A stretch of DNA of 64,000 nucleotides from Rhinopomastus cyanomelas (GCA_013400115.1 VXBP01010266.1:868001-932000), one strand, 5' to 3'; counted from the first letter of the stretch, positions 48,833 to 61,949 are shown. The notes: generated by a model not told the origin, from the sequence alone. Numbers and translations are program-made.

Positions 48833-49466
48833 CGTTCTTAGCCATTAGTTACTTCTGCTATTTCCAGTGAGGAGGCTTTCCCTAGCTTTTGCAAAGCACA
48901 TAGGTTTTGACAAGAGAAGTCTGGCAGATCTTTCAGTGAAAAATAGATGATGGTGCCCTGTGTCTATTAATCCTGTCACTCTGCAACAGCTACCAGCCCC
49001 CTTTGCAGAGTGTAAATGAGACTGATACAAATCTCAGGCTCATTGCTAACCACACACCAGGCTTCTGCCTCTGACTGAGAAGCCATAGCATCAGGGCTAA
49101 AGCCAAGTCTATCTGGATATCAAAAAGAGAGGTACAAAGCATCCTGTGACGCTAGTGCAAAGACGTCTTTTGCGTTTGAAGTAGCGACAGATTCAAAAAG
49201 GCTTTGAAGTCAAAAGACAAATTTGTTAGTCCAGGTGCAATTATTCCTGACTCATTAGAAAGCAGCCTCATGGTTAGTGGCACTTTTAATTAAGGAAGCA
49301 CAAGCGAGCTGCCTTTGCTCAAAAAGGAGTAACAGCTTTAACTGAAAATGGTGAAATCTGCTTGTGACTTCTGGATAAGGTGGGAAGCTGTATTAGTGAA
49401 GCTAACAACAGTCCTTGTCTTCTAAAGGAACAATACAGATGTAGTCTTTTCCTTTCAAACTTGAAG
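48833..49466. other. Intergenic, nothing recognised
   Basis: Unique sequence between two antisense CR1 copies. Confidence 0.45.
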
Positions 49467-49745
49467 ATCGTAGAATGTTTTGGGATGAAAGGGCCCTCTG
49501 AAGGCCATCCAGTCCAACCCCCCTGCAGCAGGCAGGGTCATCTCTAATCAGAACAGACGGGGCCTAGAGGCCCACCCAGCCTGACCCTGAATGTCACCAG
49601 GGACGGGGCCTCCACCACCACCTCTCTGGGCAACCAGCTCCAGTGATCCACCACCCTCATATTAAACAACTTTTTCCTAATATTCAGCCTGAATTTACAC
49701 TTTTCCATCTTAAAACCATTACTTATCCTTACATACCTACATTAA
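49467..49745 (-). repeat. Older CR1 3' fragment, other subfamily
   Basis: TAGAATGTTTTGGGATGAAA, GGCCATCCAGTCCAACCCCC and GGGGCCTCCACCACCACCTC mark the reverse complement of a different CR1 subfamily, one lacking the GATTGGACTAGATGATC tail. 5'-truncated near 49745. Confidence 0.8.
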
Positions 49746-50574
49746 AATTAAGGGGCCTAGTCAGTAATCTGGTCAAGGGAGAAGGCCCTGCTTTATATTA
49801 TATTGCTTATTCTTTTTATGGACAATAACTAACGTACTAGGGATGTCGAAAGCAGACCCCAAACCACAACCAGTGACTTCAGTAACAGGAGATTCCAGAA
49901 ATTTCCACAAGAGGTCACTGTTACCCTTGGCAAGAGATAAATGCAGGCCCTGTCAGGACTGGCATCGCTTCTCCCTTAGAGAAAACTTTAGGCCCTTTGG
50001 AATAAATATTCCCCACGGAGTGTCTCCCTCATCTGTCTCACAAAATGAATCCAGTGAAATAACTGCTACGTGTGTCGTAGGGACTCTGGGTTTTAGAGCC
50101 GTTGAGACGGCCTGGTGTTTCCCTTGTCAAAGGGCGGCCTTCGCACACCAAGAGGTTTTCATGGGGAGGGTTTGCAAGGATGTGCTCACGGTTCTCAAGG
50201 TACAACACTAAAAAATTATGAAGAAACAAGCATTGAAATGTTTTCTGTCTTTGGCTGGCAAAAGATGGCAACCTCGCTGTGCCACGGACTCCTTGTCCTG
50301 ACGGGGGGCCTTTTCGTGACGCAGGCCTGTGGGCTGAGGACATGATTCGAAATTGCTGCTGGAAGTAAAAGCAGCCATCAAAATAGCTCATCCATAGATT
50401 CCTGGAGGGAAATGTTATATGGAATAGTAACTTGATATCCTGACAGTGAAATCTGGTGGTGAAAAAAGGGATGGGTTTGAACTGGGATCTCAGGAACGGT
50501 AAATTTACCATCACCCGGAATATGGGGGCTGCCTGTAACATCCATCGTGCAAAACACAAGGGGAGAGGGTGATA
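49746..50574. other. Intergenic, nothing recognised
   Basis: Unique sequence. The long minus-strand ORF that crosses it (50038-50805) borrows its length from the CR1 below and shows no domain. Confidence 0.45.
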
Positions 50575-50970
50575 GAGGGTGACAGAGCATTGGAACAGGT
50601 TGCCCAGGGTTGTTGTGGAGCATCCTTCACTGGAGACATTTAAGACCTGCCTGAACGTGTTCTTGTGGGACTTAGTCTGGGTGATCCTGCTGTGGCAGGG
50701 AATTGGACTAGATGATCTTTCGAGGTCCCTTCCAATCCCTAATGATTCTATGATCCTGCTGTTGCAGGAGGATTGGACTAGATGATCTTTCGAGGTCCCT
50801 TCCAATCCCTAATGATTCTATGATCCTGCTGTTGCAGGGGGATTGGACTAGATGATCTTTAGCGGTCCCTTCCAATCCCTAATGATTCTATGATCCTGCT
50901 GTTGCAGGAGGATTGGACTAGATGATCTTTCGAGGTCCCTTCCAATCCCTAATGATTCTATGATCTGTGT
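50575..50970 (+). repeat. CR1 3' end with its tail repeated four times
   Basis: A normal CR1 3' part (GACAGAGCATTGGAACAGGT to 50750) is followed by three more copies of its terminal 70 bp, at 50751-50820, 50821-50890 and 50891-50960. Each begins TGATCCTGCTGTTGCAGG and ends CCTAATGATTCTA. The period is exactly 70. The three added units share the TTGCAGG variant, while the native tail has TGGCAGG. The middle unit carries a private TTTAGCGG change. Confidence 0.95.
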
Positions 50971-52363
50971 TAGTTGAGCATCCTCCTCTTTCAAAGAGAA
51001 TTGCTTTCCGTTATCTTGAAAGACTCGCTGAAAAGCAGCATTTTTGAATGATTACCACACACACAAAGGTGCCTTTCATTTGTAGCCCCTCATATGAAAC
51101 AGAGCAGAAAGGTAGAGAGGTCACTGTAATGTGCTGTAGATGGTAGTTCATAGCAGCAGCCCTGCCTGCCTAGCGTGATCGCTTCAAAGTGCTCTGCTGT
51201 CAAATGGAGGCAGTCACTCCTCACAAAAACAGCAGCCCGCTGCCTCTGAGGAAACCAGGATGGAAAGAGCAGAGGGATATTACTTTAGGACAGATGCAGA
51301 TCAAATGAAGCAGTGCTTTGACTCGGGCTTTCTGCCCAAATGACAGTGTAACTGCTGTGTTAATGGAAACCCTGGAGGTGGGATGAATATGGGCCTTTCT
51401 CCAGGCAGGCAATCTCTGGACCAGAGTAATTCTATACCGTGATTGAGGTGCAGACAACAAGGGACAAAAATAGGTTTTGCTGGAGATTTTTTTTTCCCCA
51501 GCATCAGTTGTACACGCACAGAGAGCGCTTAGGTAAAATCTTCCACTCCATACCAAAGAAAATTGCTCCTTAACCTCCAGGTAAGTTGGTCCAAGAGCAT
51601 TTCTAGTCAACATTTCTACTGACCTTCTCTACCCGAGCAAATTTGCTGTAATAACTGCTGCAGAATACATCAGCTCCCAGCAGCTGCTTGGGTGAAGTTT
51701 CCACTAGGGCATGCTGTTTGAAGAAAAGCCACTGCATTTCCAGAGGGTTGTGATTATTCTGGAGAAATAATGTTTTTCAGGGAAGTAAAGCCACCTGGTG
51801 AGCTATTCCAGAGCAGCTATTGCAGCAGGTTTGTTTTGGAATAGCTATTCTAGTCCAGAAGGGCTGGAGGATTACCAGTTCACTTGATGTTCCCATCCCC
51901 CCAGCCTGTCTGTCACTGTGTGGCTCTACACCTCTTTAGGCAATTACGTGAGTTGGTTGCATGGCCAGACACTGAGAAGTTTTAGTGGTTTTGTGTGTAA
52001 TTGTTCTCGATAGCAAGGGATGTGTCCAGGGTAAAATAGTGGCCAAATGTTGCCGTGCCTCATAATGAGTATTGGGCCACCTCATGGACAGAACTGGATC
52101 TTCCCAACCCAGTCATGAAGGAGGGGAACAAGAGAATATTTTGGTAATATGCAGTGCTTCGATATCAAAGTATCTCCCACACAATTGATTCAAGTAGTTC
52201 AGGCAAAATAGTTTTTATTACTGGCATTGTGCTTTGGCCCTTGGCTTTGAATATTAGGCTGGTTTTGTGGTTGAGGAGGACAACTTCTAATTCTCTGTAT
52301 GCGTCTCAAAATCCTTAAACCTCCTTTTTGACAAAGATCTTTGGTATTTGTACTGTTTTTCAC
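50971..52363. other. Intergenic, nothing recognised
   Basis: No exon or repeat is recognised. Confidence 0.45.
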
Positions 52364-52405
52364 CCAGGGTGGAAAAGACCTTCAAGATCATCAAGCCCAA
52401 ACATT
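52364..52405 (-). repeat. Old CR1 tail fragment
   Basis: AGGGTGGAAAAGACCTTCAA and GATCATCAAGCCCAA are the reverse complement of an old CR1 end. Only about 40 bp are recognisable. Confidence 0.55.
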
Positions 52406-54114
52406 TTCTCTTGTGAAAAAACAGGTTATTACAATCTGTGTCCACCTGACAGTGACGTGAAGCATTGCTTGTTTGTGAGTTTACTCAGGAACAATTTTCA
52501 CAGTTGCTGGAGAGCCTGGCAGCTTCTGAACCCTGGCACTGCAGGGGTAAATGTTGGGAGTGAGAGAGGAACAGGGATGGCAGCGCAGAGCTGGCTGTTG
52601 TGGTGGCTCTCCTGTGAAAAGTGGAGACATATTATGTTGAAACATCGTGCGGTGAAAGACAAATGCTAAAACTGGTAGTTTGAAAAATGAATATAAGCCT
52701 TTCTGGGCCATCTGTTTCCTAAATCTGGGAGGCAATCCAGTCTGGAAGTGTGTTTCTAAACACCTTTCATGGTCAGCAAGGGGTTTCTTCCAGCTGAAGC
52801 TGAAATCTTTCCCAGGACTAGATGTTCAGCAGTGCTCCTGAGCTAATCATATTATCGTAGATAGAGATAAAGGACAGAAACTTGAGTCAATATTTTTTTT
52901 CTTTCTGATTCAACTATGAGGAAGGGAAAGCTGTGGGGTGCATTCAGACATACCTTGTCATTGAAGTCCACATCTGTGGCACAGTTTGATTCATGGTCAC
53001 TGAATATTAGAAAGGCACTGTTCGTGATGGTGATCAATATACATGCTGCAGTTAACGATAGCAGCTCAGGTAATTAGGAAGGATGCCTAGAATGAGGCTG
53101 GCATCTGAAACCTGCAGGCTTCTCTTCAGAGAAAGGCATAAAGGAGAAAAGCAGGAGGAATTAGCAGAGGTGTCTTTCAAGCTCTGCAGAAAGATCCTCT
53201 TTGCCACTGGTAGAGGCTCTATCAATCAGAGGAGGAAAAGGGTTCTGCCTCTGAACCTCTTTGCTTTCTCACCCCATACAGGTTCGGATCATATCCAACG
53301 AAGGGCGTTGGCAAGGATGTGTGCGCACACATGACAACAGCAGGTAAGGGTAGTGTGGCCACCAGACACAAAGGTTCTTCTGTTAAGCCCTTGTAATCCT
53401 GGGAAGGGCTTTATTTAGATGTTTCTAATTACCACAGTATGTTTAAATAGATACCCAGAGAAATCAGCAGGGAAGCAACAGCTCTCTGGCACTGCCTGGC
53501 AGGGCTGATGATGACAAGGGTCATGTAATGGCTTAATATGATGCCACTTAATATCCTACTTAAGCAATGTAATTATGGGGTTTATTTGATAGAGCAAGAA
53601 GGTTTATGTCCTGCAGAAGGCATGAATGAGACTGCCAGATGCAGGTGCTGCTGGGTTACAAGATTAATTTTTTATATGTTATAGTTTTTACAGCCTTGTC
53701 CACTCTGCTGATTTTTCTAAACCCAGCACAGTCTGTCTCTTCAGTCTGTCTCAGCGGTGCCCCTGTACAAATAAGCCACTTTTATCTACTAGTTGGCAGC
53801 TCTCCTTACAAACATTTTCTGCCAGATGCTCTCGGAAGATTTCTTTATTTTAGCCCTTCACAATAAAATGGAGATCTCAGCCACTCATCCCATGTTTTAA
53901 CGTAGTGTGCCTCAAAGGAAGTGACTCACTCTTTGTATACAGTCTTCCTTGACAGCAAAGTTTTCATGTAGGAATTTAAAACAGAGATTTATGTAACTAA
54001 TATAACTCTGAAAACAAACAAGCCCTCCAACCAAGTTCAAAGCACCAGGTTAACACATACTTTCTAAGTAAATACGATGCTTTCAGATTTGTCTAGACCT
54101 CCTGATCTAAGTGT
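52406..54114. other. Intergenic, nothing recognised
   Basis: Unique sequence, moderately AT-rich. No gene seen. Confidence 0.45.
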
Positions 54115-55130
54115 TAAGATGCTCAAAGAACTGGGCCAGGGGGTAGTCTGAGATACCATTGGGGATTATCTGTAAGAATTTGCAAATGCTGAGCACTTTC
54201 CCCATCTTCTGAAGGACTGGGGAAGGGGAGGTAGGGTGCCTGTCATGGAGGGCAGGGGGCAGGAGCCTCTGGGGAAGTGTACATCCGTCAGTCTAACACC
54301 AATTCCTGCAGAAAATACTGAAGCAAATAATCAGACTCCTGGAAGGGAGCAGGGAAGAAGTAGCTGCCAGCATGGATTTGTCAAGCTGGTCTTATTTCCT
54401 TATGTGACAGGGTGACAGATCTCACTGACAGAAGCAAATGCATGTCTGGTCACGGCGTCTCCTGCGGAGTGCTCACAGGCAAGAGCACCAAGTGTGTGGT
54501 CTAGACAGATCTGCTGCATGGTGGCCACAAAATGGGCTGGAAAATGTTAGGCAGAGAGTACTGGTGATTAACTCATTATCAAAATGGAAGTTTTGGTCAA
54601 GAAGGGCTCTGCAGGAGGCTGTGTGGCCCTGTGATTGCTCAGTGTCTCTGGCAGCTGAAGCCGACGGTGCCAGTGATGGACTTGAGAATGAGCCTGTTGC
54701 ATTTCCAGACAGCAGCAAGGGGTGAGCACGCTCTGCGGTGCTGGGGATAGGCTTCCAGTGACTTGGTATATTTGAGATACGGCCCCCTCGAAACAAGAAA
54801 AAGAAAAAATATGCACTTTAACAGGAGATGTCAAAGGTGCAAATAGCAAATGTCAGAGAAGGACCAGCTCTGCAAATAAATAAATCTATAAACAAAAAGA
54901 GTTGAGACAGTGTAGTGGGTCAGAGGCTGAATAAGTCTACTGTGCCATGCTGTAATGAAAAACAAAACACCCCTCATATTCCTACAAGTAGGTGAGAATA
55001 TGTAGGGTCACCTTTCAGCTCTGTTCAGCACTGGCATGGGCTCAGCTGATAGGCTATGTCAGGTTTGGGGTGATGCACTTGAGGAAAGGTGAGACCCAGC
55101 TGGAGAGAACTCAGAAAACACCACTGGAAA
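54115..55130 (+). repeat. Ancient CR1 ORF2 remnant
   Basis: Order-preserved CR1 reverse-transcriptase blocks survive in sense: CATCCGTCAGTCTAACACCA, TACTGAAGCAAATAATCAGA, CAGCATGGATTTGTCAAGCT, GTGACAGGGTGACAGATCTC, then ATGGGCTGGAAAATGTTAGG and GATGCACTTGAGGAAAGG. Stops, indels and a large internal deletion break the frame. It lacks the tail of the younger subfamilies. Boundaries are approximate. Confidence 0.55.
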
Positions 55131-58100
55131 AGGCAGAGCCAGGAAAACATGACCTGTAGCCCAAGTCTGATAGAAATGGATGCAGTTTGCAGTTTACCCT
55201 TGGGAGAGACAGCTAATCTGCCCTTCATGCTTCTCACGGAGGAGATAGCTAGGACTGAAGCACTGTTTCAGCAAAGATGGTGTAGGTTACAGACAACACA
55301 AGTCTTCCATTAGTATGGCAGGAGCTGTTGGGCAGGGTGTCAGGCCCCATTACTGGCAGCTGAAGAAGAACTGGAACAGGGTTCTCTGAGGAGCAGCCTG
55401 CATGCAACAGACCCCAAAATGGGTCAGGGAGGCAGTAGGCAACCCCTACAAGGAGGTTCTCCCCTGAGAGTGACTCAGCAGCTGCCAGCACACATTTGCT
55501 GAAACTGATGGATAAGGTAGTCACCCTTTTTCCAGGCTGAGCTCTTACAAACTCATATTGCTAAGCGGTGAGAAAAACAATGACAAGTGCTGCTGAAAGA
55601 CATGAAGTTGTGTTTGGCACCTGGCAGGGAGCATCTAGGGCCAAGGAACCAGCTCTAAGCAGGGACCTTGCCAAGCTGCTTGCCTTGAATGGGCATCTGC
55701 GCACAAGGGCTTCTACCTCAGGGCCTGTGTGACAATAACCTGTCTCCAAATTTCCACAAGACTTATCTGTATATTAACAGGAGAGTACAATTGCAACAAA
55801 GCAGTTTTCACAGGAAAGAGCCAGTTACAGTGTATTTTGTTCAGAGAATTAACTGTGGGAGGGAAAAGCCAAGGAGTCACGTGGACTCTCGCAGCGTGAA
55901 AGACCCAAGGGTATTTAGGTACCTTGTGGTGAGCTGAGGCGTGGCACCTTAACATCTAACCTCTCTTAAAACAGGCAGTCTCTTGCTTTGGCTTCCTGTG
56001 CCTCCATCTAGTCAGAGGGCACATTCTCCAAACATCTTAAGCTTTAAAACGCAGCAATGAAAAGAGCCTGTCACCACCTTCACCTCAGAAAGAAACAGCT
56101 CTGTGTCCCTGGGGAGAACACAGGTTTGTGACAAACTAAGGGGAAGGACATCCCACTCTGCTTGACAGCCTTTGAAACCCAGATCTTGCCCTCCCGCTTG
56201 ACACAGCAAAGCAACTGGTCCTCTTCATGTCTGCGGGGAATTAAGTTTGGCTGAAGGAACACAGAAAATCTGAAGCGATTCAGACAAGCATGACTCAGCC
56301 ACCCTGTCACAATACGTTTCTAATGCTGAGGAAGAAATTTACTCTTGAACATGTTTTAATTGACACGCCAGATTATATAAACTGAAAGAATGTCTTTCAA
56401 AATAAAAGATGACAGACTTTCAACATCTGGTTCAATTCTCTGCAACTGTACCAGCAGATGTAAACTCTTGTGTATTCTATTAGCAAATATTCTTCCTTTA
56501 TTCCCTTTTCCTCAGCATATGAATGCACTTGTATATATTTTTATTACAGCCATGATTATCTTAGTTTTACATATTCATGCCTAAATTCTGGATTTAAACA
56601 AAACCCTCTCAGGGTGCCAAAAATTCTGCTTGTAGAAATTGGTTAAGAGTTTTGCTAATTACTTATGTGGGGCTAGGATTTTGCTCCATAACATTGTCTC
56701 AGGAGTTTCCAGAAGCAATATAGACTGTAAGACTGAAGTACAAGTTGTGTTTATAGGCACCACAATTGCATGAGAATAATTCTGGGGTTGTTGTTGAGCT
56801 TATTTGCATCCTTTCTGGACTTGATTGAATGAGGGCTGCCTGTGAGCTGTTATTTGGCTGTCTCGCTGTGATCAGAGGATGACAGTGTGGAAGAGCCATG
56901 CCAGCTTCTGCACCCTGCCCCACAAACCCTCAGGCAGGGCTTGCAGGAATCCAAGGGAGTGCTCCTGGGGCTGCGAAGGAAAACCTGCCGAGCTGCTGGT
57001 CAACTGATTTTTATTTTTATCTTTTCCTGCCTGCAGCAGTTCTGCCTGAAGAAGGTGCCCAACTTCTGCTGCCCTTGGACCTGCCAGCTCTCTTCTCCTG
57101 TGTGCACTGCCTAATCTCCATCAGCCTCAAAAAGCTGACTTAGCTGAGACCTTCCATTTCTGGCTCATTTTCAGGTGAGTAGCTCAGCTGGTAAACCTGA
57201 GGGCAGTAACTTCCAGCCAAACACTAATGACAAGTACTTGGGGCTGGTGACCTTAGCCACTAGAGGATAAGCAGCCTGGATAGCAGTGTTAAAAATCCTG
57301 GCTTTTATTGACCGTGCAGAATCAGTTCTGAAGAGCATTCTCAAAGCATCTAGCACAGGTCGCAGACAAAGTGTGTTAATGGAGTGGGAGGGGGAGAGCA
57401 GCCCCTAAAACAGCAGTAGGCCATCAACAGATGCATCGTAGTGCTCATTCATCCAGCATCAGCCTCTCCAAATATTGAAGTTGAAAAGTTGGCTTTGAAG
57501 CCAGCCTAGGAGGTAAAAATGGAAGGAGATGAGGAATTTGCATCTTTTTGTGCATTCAGTGAAAACTGCTCCTGCAAAAAACACATAAAAGCTCCTAATC
57601 ATTATGGATTTGTATATGCAGATTTAGTTCTTCAGCTGCTTTATGGTAAGACACAGAAACCTGTCAGCAGAAGCACTGGTGCTATGTCCCATTAGCATGT
57701 ATTTATTTAGATGGCTACCAGAAACCAGCCGCTTAAATAAATCATTGTTAGGGAAGTGGACTACCTGAAGAATGTGTGGCCCGTTCACCCATAAAACACT
57801 AATTATCACAGCAGCCCCTCTCCAATGAATCAGCAGTAATGAGGCACCATTATGGAAAGTAACAATTTTCAGTGCCACTCAGCCACACTGGACATGGTCA
57901 GGTAATTGTAAAAGTGCCTAACAAATACTTTTCCGGGAAAATACATGTTCACTGAGCCAAGTCGTCCTCTAAGAGGGCTTTTTCACAGTTTATGTTACGT
58001 GTGTTACCTACTGCTCTTTGGAAACATGGGTTTGCTTACAAGAGGATTTTGGCAAAACCTGTCATCCCCAGGTATGAGGTCACTTTTGTACATCTGTGCT

Positions 58101-61100
58101 GCTGTCTAGAAGGGAAGAAGATTCACGAGGACTTTAAAAGCAAACGTAATGTGATTTCATGATGTGGAAGTGTGCATGAAAATATTTGGTGTCCCACACT
58201 TCTAAGCACTTCTTGGTAGCATCTGGAGGCAGTGTATCTCTGTCATGAGGCAGACAAAACAGGTTTTTCAGATTTCCTGAAAGTCTTCCTTGGAATCCCA
58301 CGGGGAGCGTATTTCCATAAGCTGAGGGGGAGAAGAGACAGTTTAATACTGGTGCAGAATGGGTCAGGACTTAGGTTCATGGCAAAAAATCTGCCTTCAC
58401 TGAGAATCACTTACCTCTCTTGGATCCTCAGCATGAGTCTCTCCTCTGAAGCAGCTGCTGCCTACGTCTCTACCTTGCCTGCAACATCACAGAGAATCAG
58501 GTAATTGCCACAGCTCAGGGCAGCCTTCATCTTTGTTTTAATGGGAGGAAACGATGCCTCTTGCTGCATAACGTCTAGAATGTCTGGAAGGAAACCTGCA
58601 CAGCAGCTTCTTCCTTTGAGAAGAAAACAAGCAGGGAGAGGCGTCCCTGGCTGCATAGTCCTCAGAGGCTACAGGCAGGAGACAGCAGCCCCAGGAAGTG
58701 ACAAATTCATAAAGCAGGTGCCCTGACAGAGTATCAGGTGACCTCCACCAGCACTGTAGTTGGCAGCACTTTCTGGGCCATGGGAGTAGTTTTAGTGAGG
58801 GGATAGGCAGTGCTTGTGCTAAGCTAGGGAGCTTTTTACACTCTGCACAGCCCTGGTGTCAGGATGAACACAGCTGGGCAAAGATGCTATTGCACCAATA
58901 AATTCCTGCAATTGCCTTCCTCCTGTGTATGTTTATGAGATAAAGCAGGTCCAGGCTGGTATTCGTGGTTAGTGCTTATCATGGGGGGGGGTCTAGAAAA
59001 GTGAAGATGCTACAGTTTTTCTCAGTCTTGATCTGCTGAGGGCCTGTCATAAAAAAATATTGAACAATGAATATGTGGCATCAGTCAATAGAGAGGATGG
59101 AATGTTTTCTCCTGTCTGTTCCACTTTTAGGGTCTGGTTTAATTTTGAAATACATTCCTGCAGACGTATGGATATGGGCATTACAGTTCTGTGTGCCTCA
59201 CATATATAGAGAGGTTAAAAAATCAGTGTTCCTGCAGCCTCTGTCACTAGCTGTCAATTTTGGTAACTTTTTGTGTTTCCAAGAGCATCTCCTGAGTCCT
59301 TGTGGGCACATGTATATGGCCAGGCACTGCCGTTTTCTTGCAGGATCTCCATGAGGCAGATTATTTTGTAGGTTTGCTCTTGTGAGGGACCTGCGATGTC
59401 AGGAACAAGATAGCAGGATGTTTATGTTCTTGCATTTCTTCGAGGAGAGAGCTTCCTAATCCCCTTGTGTGAACACTAGGTCATCAAATCTTGTTGCTGA
59501 GATCTTTGTTGCTAAACATGTTTTTGTTTTATTCTCTCATACGTACCTGTGCCAAGGATATAGGTATATCATAAGAGGATAGGTATTTACTAGTTCCTCA
59601 GGCTGAAAGGACACTATTCAGGCATGGGGCTTGCTTCACACCAAAAAAAGTACAGGCTTGGCAGCATGGGGTCTGATTTATCACAGATAAAACATGGATT
59701 CAAGCAGATGGCATGAGGCTGGAGTGGCGGGTGCTCATCTTCCAGCTCACGGGGCTCTGTGGGCACAGGCAAGGCAGGCCCACAGCTCTCACCCGTGTCT
59801 TGCTTAGGGGTCCTGCCTTTTGTGGCTGCTTGATTGCTCCTTCCACAGTCCAGTGTGTAATTCAAAACTGCTGGTGGGCAGGCAGCTCTGCTTTGGGGAG
59901 GACAGGAGCCTTCTGTGATCCATGAAATACTTATGGTTGCCGACTCCATGCATCAGGTTTCTCTCTGCAGAAATCCCAAGGCAGCAGTGGATGTAGACTT
60001 TGAGGGCTGTTTTTTCAGTGTTCATTTCTCATGTAGCTACCCCTTGTGAAGCCTGGGTCTGGTCCAGGGAAATGAGACTCACCCCTAGATTCTTACAAAA
60101 CATCGTATATCTTCTTTTGGAGTTATACACCCGAGTGAGCTATAAATGGAGAGTAACTGCCATATGCAAGAACAAAGGGGTTTGCTGAACGGTGATAAAT
60201 AATAAATTGCCCAGGAAAAATGCATCCCCTACCTTGGGTTTTGTTTTGCTTTGGCTTAGCACAATTTCCACAAAATTTTGGCAATCATGCTGCCATTATC
60301 TTTTCATGAAGGAAGCCCTAGGAACTTGTTCAGCCCACAGCGAGAGCCCTTTATGTACCTACTAAAGCGTTGGTTCTCAGACAGACGGAGGGACGCTGCT
60401 GATCTGAATAGCAATCAGATGCCAGCATACGCCGCCTCTCTCCAAGAGCCATGGACATTAATAATGTCTCTGGGGAGTGGCTGCAGCTGTAATAAAGAAA
60501 AGATATCTGCAGTGTTTGCACAGCTCTCTTCATTCATCCTGATATGTAGCGAAGTGTGATAATAAGGACTTTACAAAATCTAACTGACAGTCTTGGAGGG
60601 GGCATTCATCAGGGAGGGGGGAAAAATGGGAAGAAACATTTGTTTCTGCTAGACACAGTTCAAATGTGGTCATATTTTTAAAAGTGCCCCTCTAGTTTTT
60701 AAGGTTCTGTTTTTTTTTCCATACATGAAACGAGAGTCATGATGTGGTCCTTTCTGAGTATAACCGAGGGGGGTTTGATTTGGAGCTCTGACTCTGGAAA
60801 AATGTCATGTCACAGGCCTGCATGCGCGCTCTAATCCTCCCTCTGCAACAGCAGTGTGATTAAAGGCAGCTTGGAGAAGACATTACTTTTCCTCTGAATG
60901 TGCAGACACAACAAGGAATCAGCTACATCATGAAAAACTAAAACTGGCTGCCTAGTAGTTTGGACGATATTATTCACCAGCTCCTGTGAACGCAGCCTGT
61001 CTTGCATCAGGCCTTTTGTGTCTTCTCCAAGGCAGCAGGAGCTAAGGATCAGCCAGCTTATGTGGGTGAAGAACCGGTGCACTGCTGGTGCATAACCTCC

Positions 61101-61293
61101 TGGGGCTTCAAGAGCTGCTCACCTCCTCTGAGTAAAGCAACACCCTCAGTGCCCCCACAAAGAGTCACAGGGGCTGAGCTGGGCTGCAGTCCCCAATGTT
61201 TCCATCAGTGGCAAGCAGCTGCCCATGGCCACAGGCCAGGTGTCAGCATTCAATCACTTGCAAGTGATAGGCAAACCCAAAGGGATATCAGGA
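55131..61293. other. Intergenic, no gene recognised
   Basis: About 6 kb without a recognisable exon, repeat or RNA gene. ORFs are all about 100 codons or less and lack domains. In mammals the next gene on this side is AFF3, and its 5' end would be expected further right, but no AFF3 exon is visible. Confidence 0.45.
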
Positions 61294-61949
61294 CATAGAA
61301 TCATAGAATCATTAGGGACTGGAAGGGACCTCGAAAGATCATCTAGTCCAATCCCCCTGACACAGCAGGATCACCCAGACCAAGTCACAGAATCAGTCAC
61401 AGTTAGAAGGGACCACAGAATTGTCCAGTTCCAACGCCCCCACCACGGGCAGGGACACCCCACCCTAGATCAGGCTGGCCAGAGCCTCATCCAGCCCGGC
61501 CTTAAACACCTCCAGAGATGGGGCCTCCACCACCTCCCTGGGCAACCCATTCCAGGCTCTGACCACTCTCACGGTGAAGAACTTCCTCCTCACATCCACT
61601 CCAAATCTACCCATCTCCAGCTTTGCTCCATTCCCCCCAGTCCTGTCGCTACCTAACACCCTAAAAAGCCCCTCCCCAGCCCTTTTGTAGGCCCCCTTCA
61701 GATACTGGAAGGCCACAATAAGGTCACCTGGGAGCCTCCTCTTCTCTAGACTGAACAGCCCCAACTCTCTCAGTCTATCCTCATAGGAGAGGTGCTCCAG
61801 CCCTCTGATCATCCTCGTGGCCCTCCTCTGCACTAGCTCCAGCACATCCACATCCTTCTTGTAATAAGGGCTCCAGAACTGGACGCAGTGCTCCAGGTGG
61901 GGTCTCACCAGAGCGGAGTAGAGGGGGAGAATCACCTCCCTCGACATAG
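61294..61949 (-). repeat. Composite CR1 with intact ORF2 C-terminus
   Basis: On the minus strand it reads an ORF2 C-terminus (61947 to 61465), a 3' UTR and its own octamer-like end (near 61384). The last ~90 bp of the young CR1 subfamily follow (61294-61383). This is the better preserved partner of the element at 15080-15434 and shares its internal junction. Confidence 0.92.
61465..61947 (-). pseudogene. CR1 ORF2 C-terminal fragment (160 codons, uninterrupted)
   Basis: The frame encodes the end of the CR1 reverse-transcriptase protein, with typical blocks YSALVRPHLEHCVQFWSPYY, VQRRATRMIRGLEHLSYEDR and VVRAWNGLPREVVEAPSLEV. It contains no stop or frameshift over 160 codons. The endonuclease and catalytic reverse-transcriptase motifs lie upstream and are lost by 5' truncation, so this is a dead fragment of a recently active family. 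Confidence 0.85.

Noticed and set aside
50038..50805. 255-codon minus-strand ORF
   Set aside because: Its first third is the reverse of the CR1 tail array, which is open in that frame (SLGIGRDLERSSSPI-type repeats). The rest has no domain.
61225..61656. 143-codon plus-strand ORF with SLGTGRDLERSSSPI
   Set aside because: It is the antisense translation of the composite CR1. The same peptide motif reappears wherever the tail is read backward.
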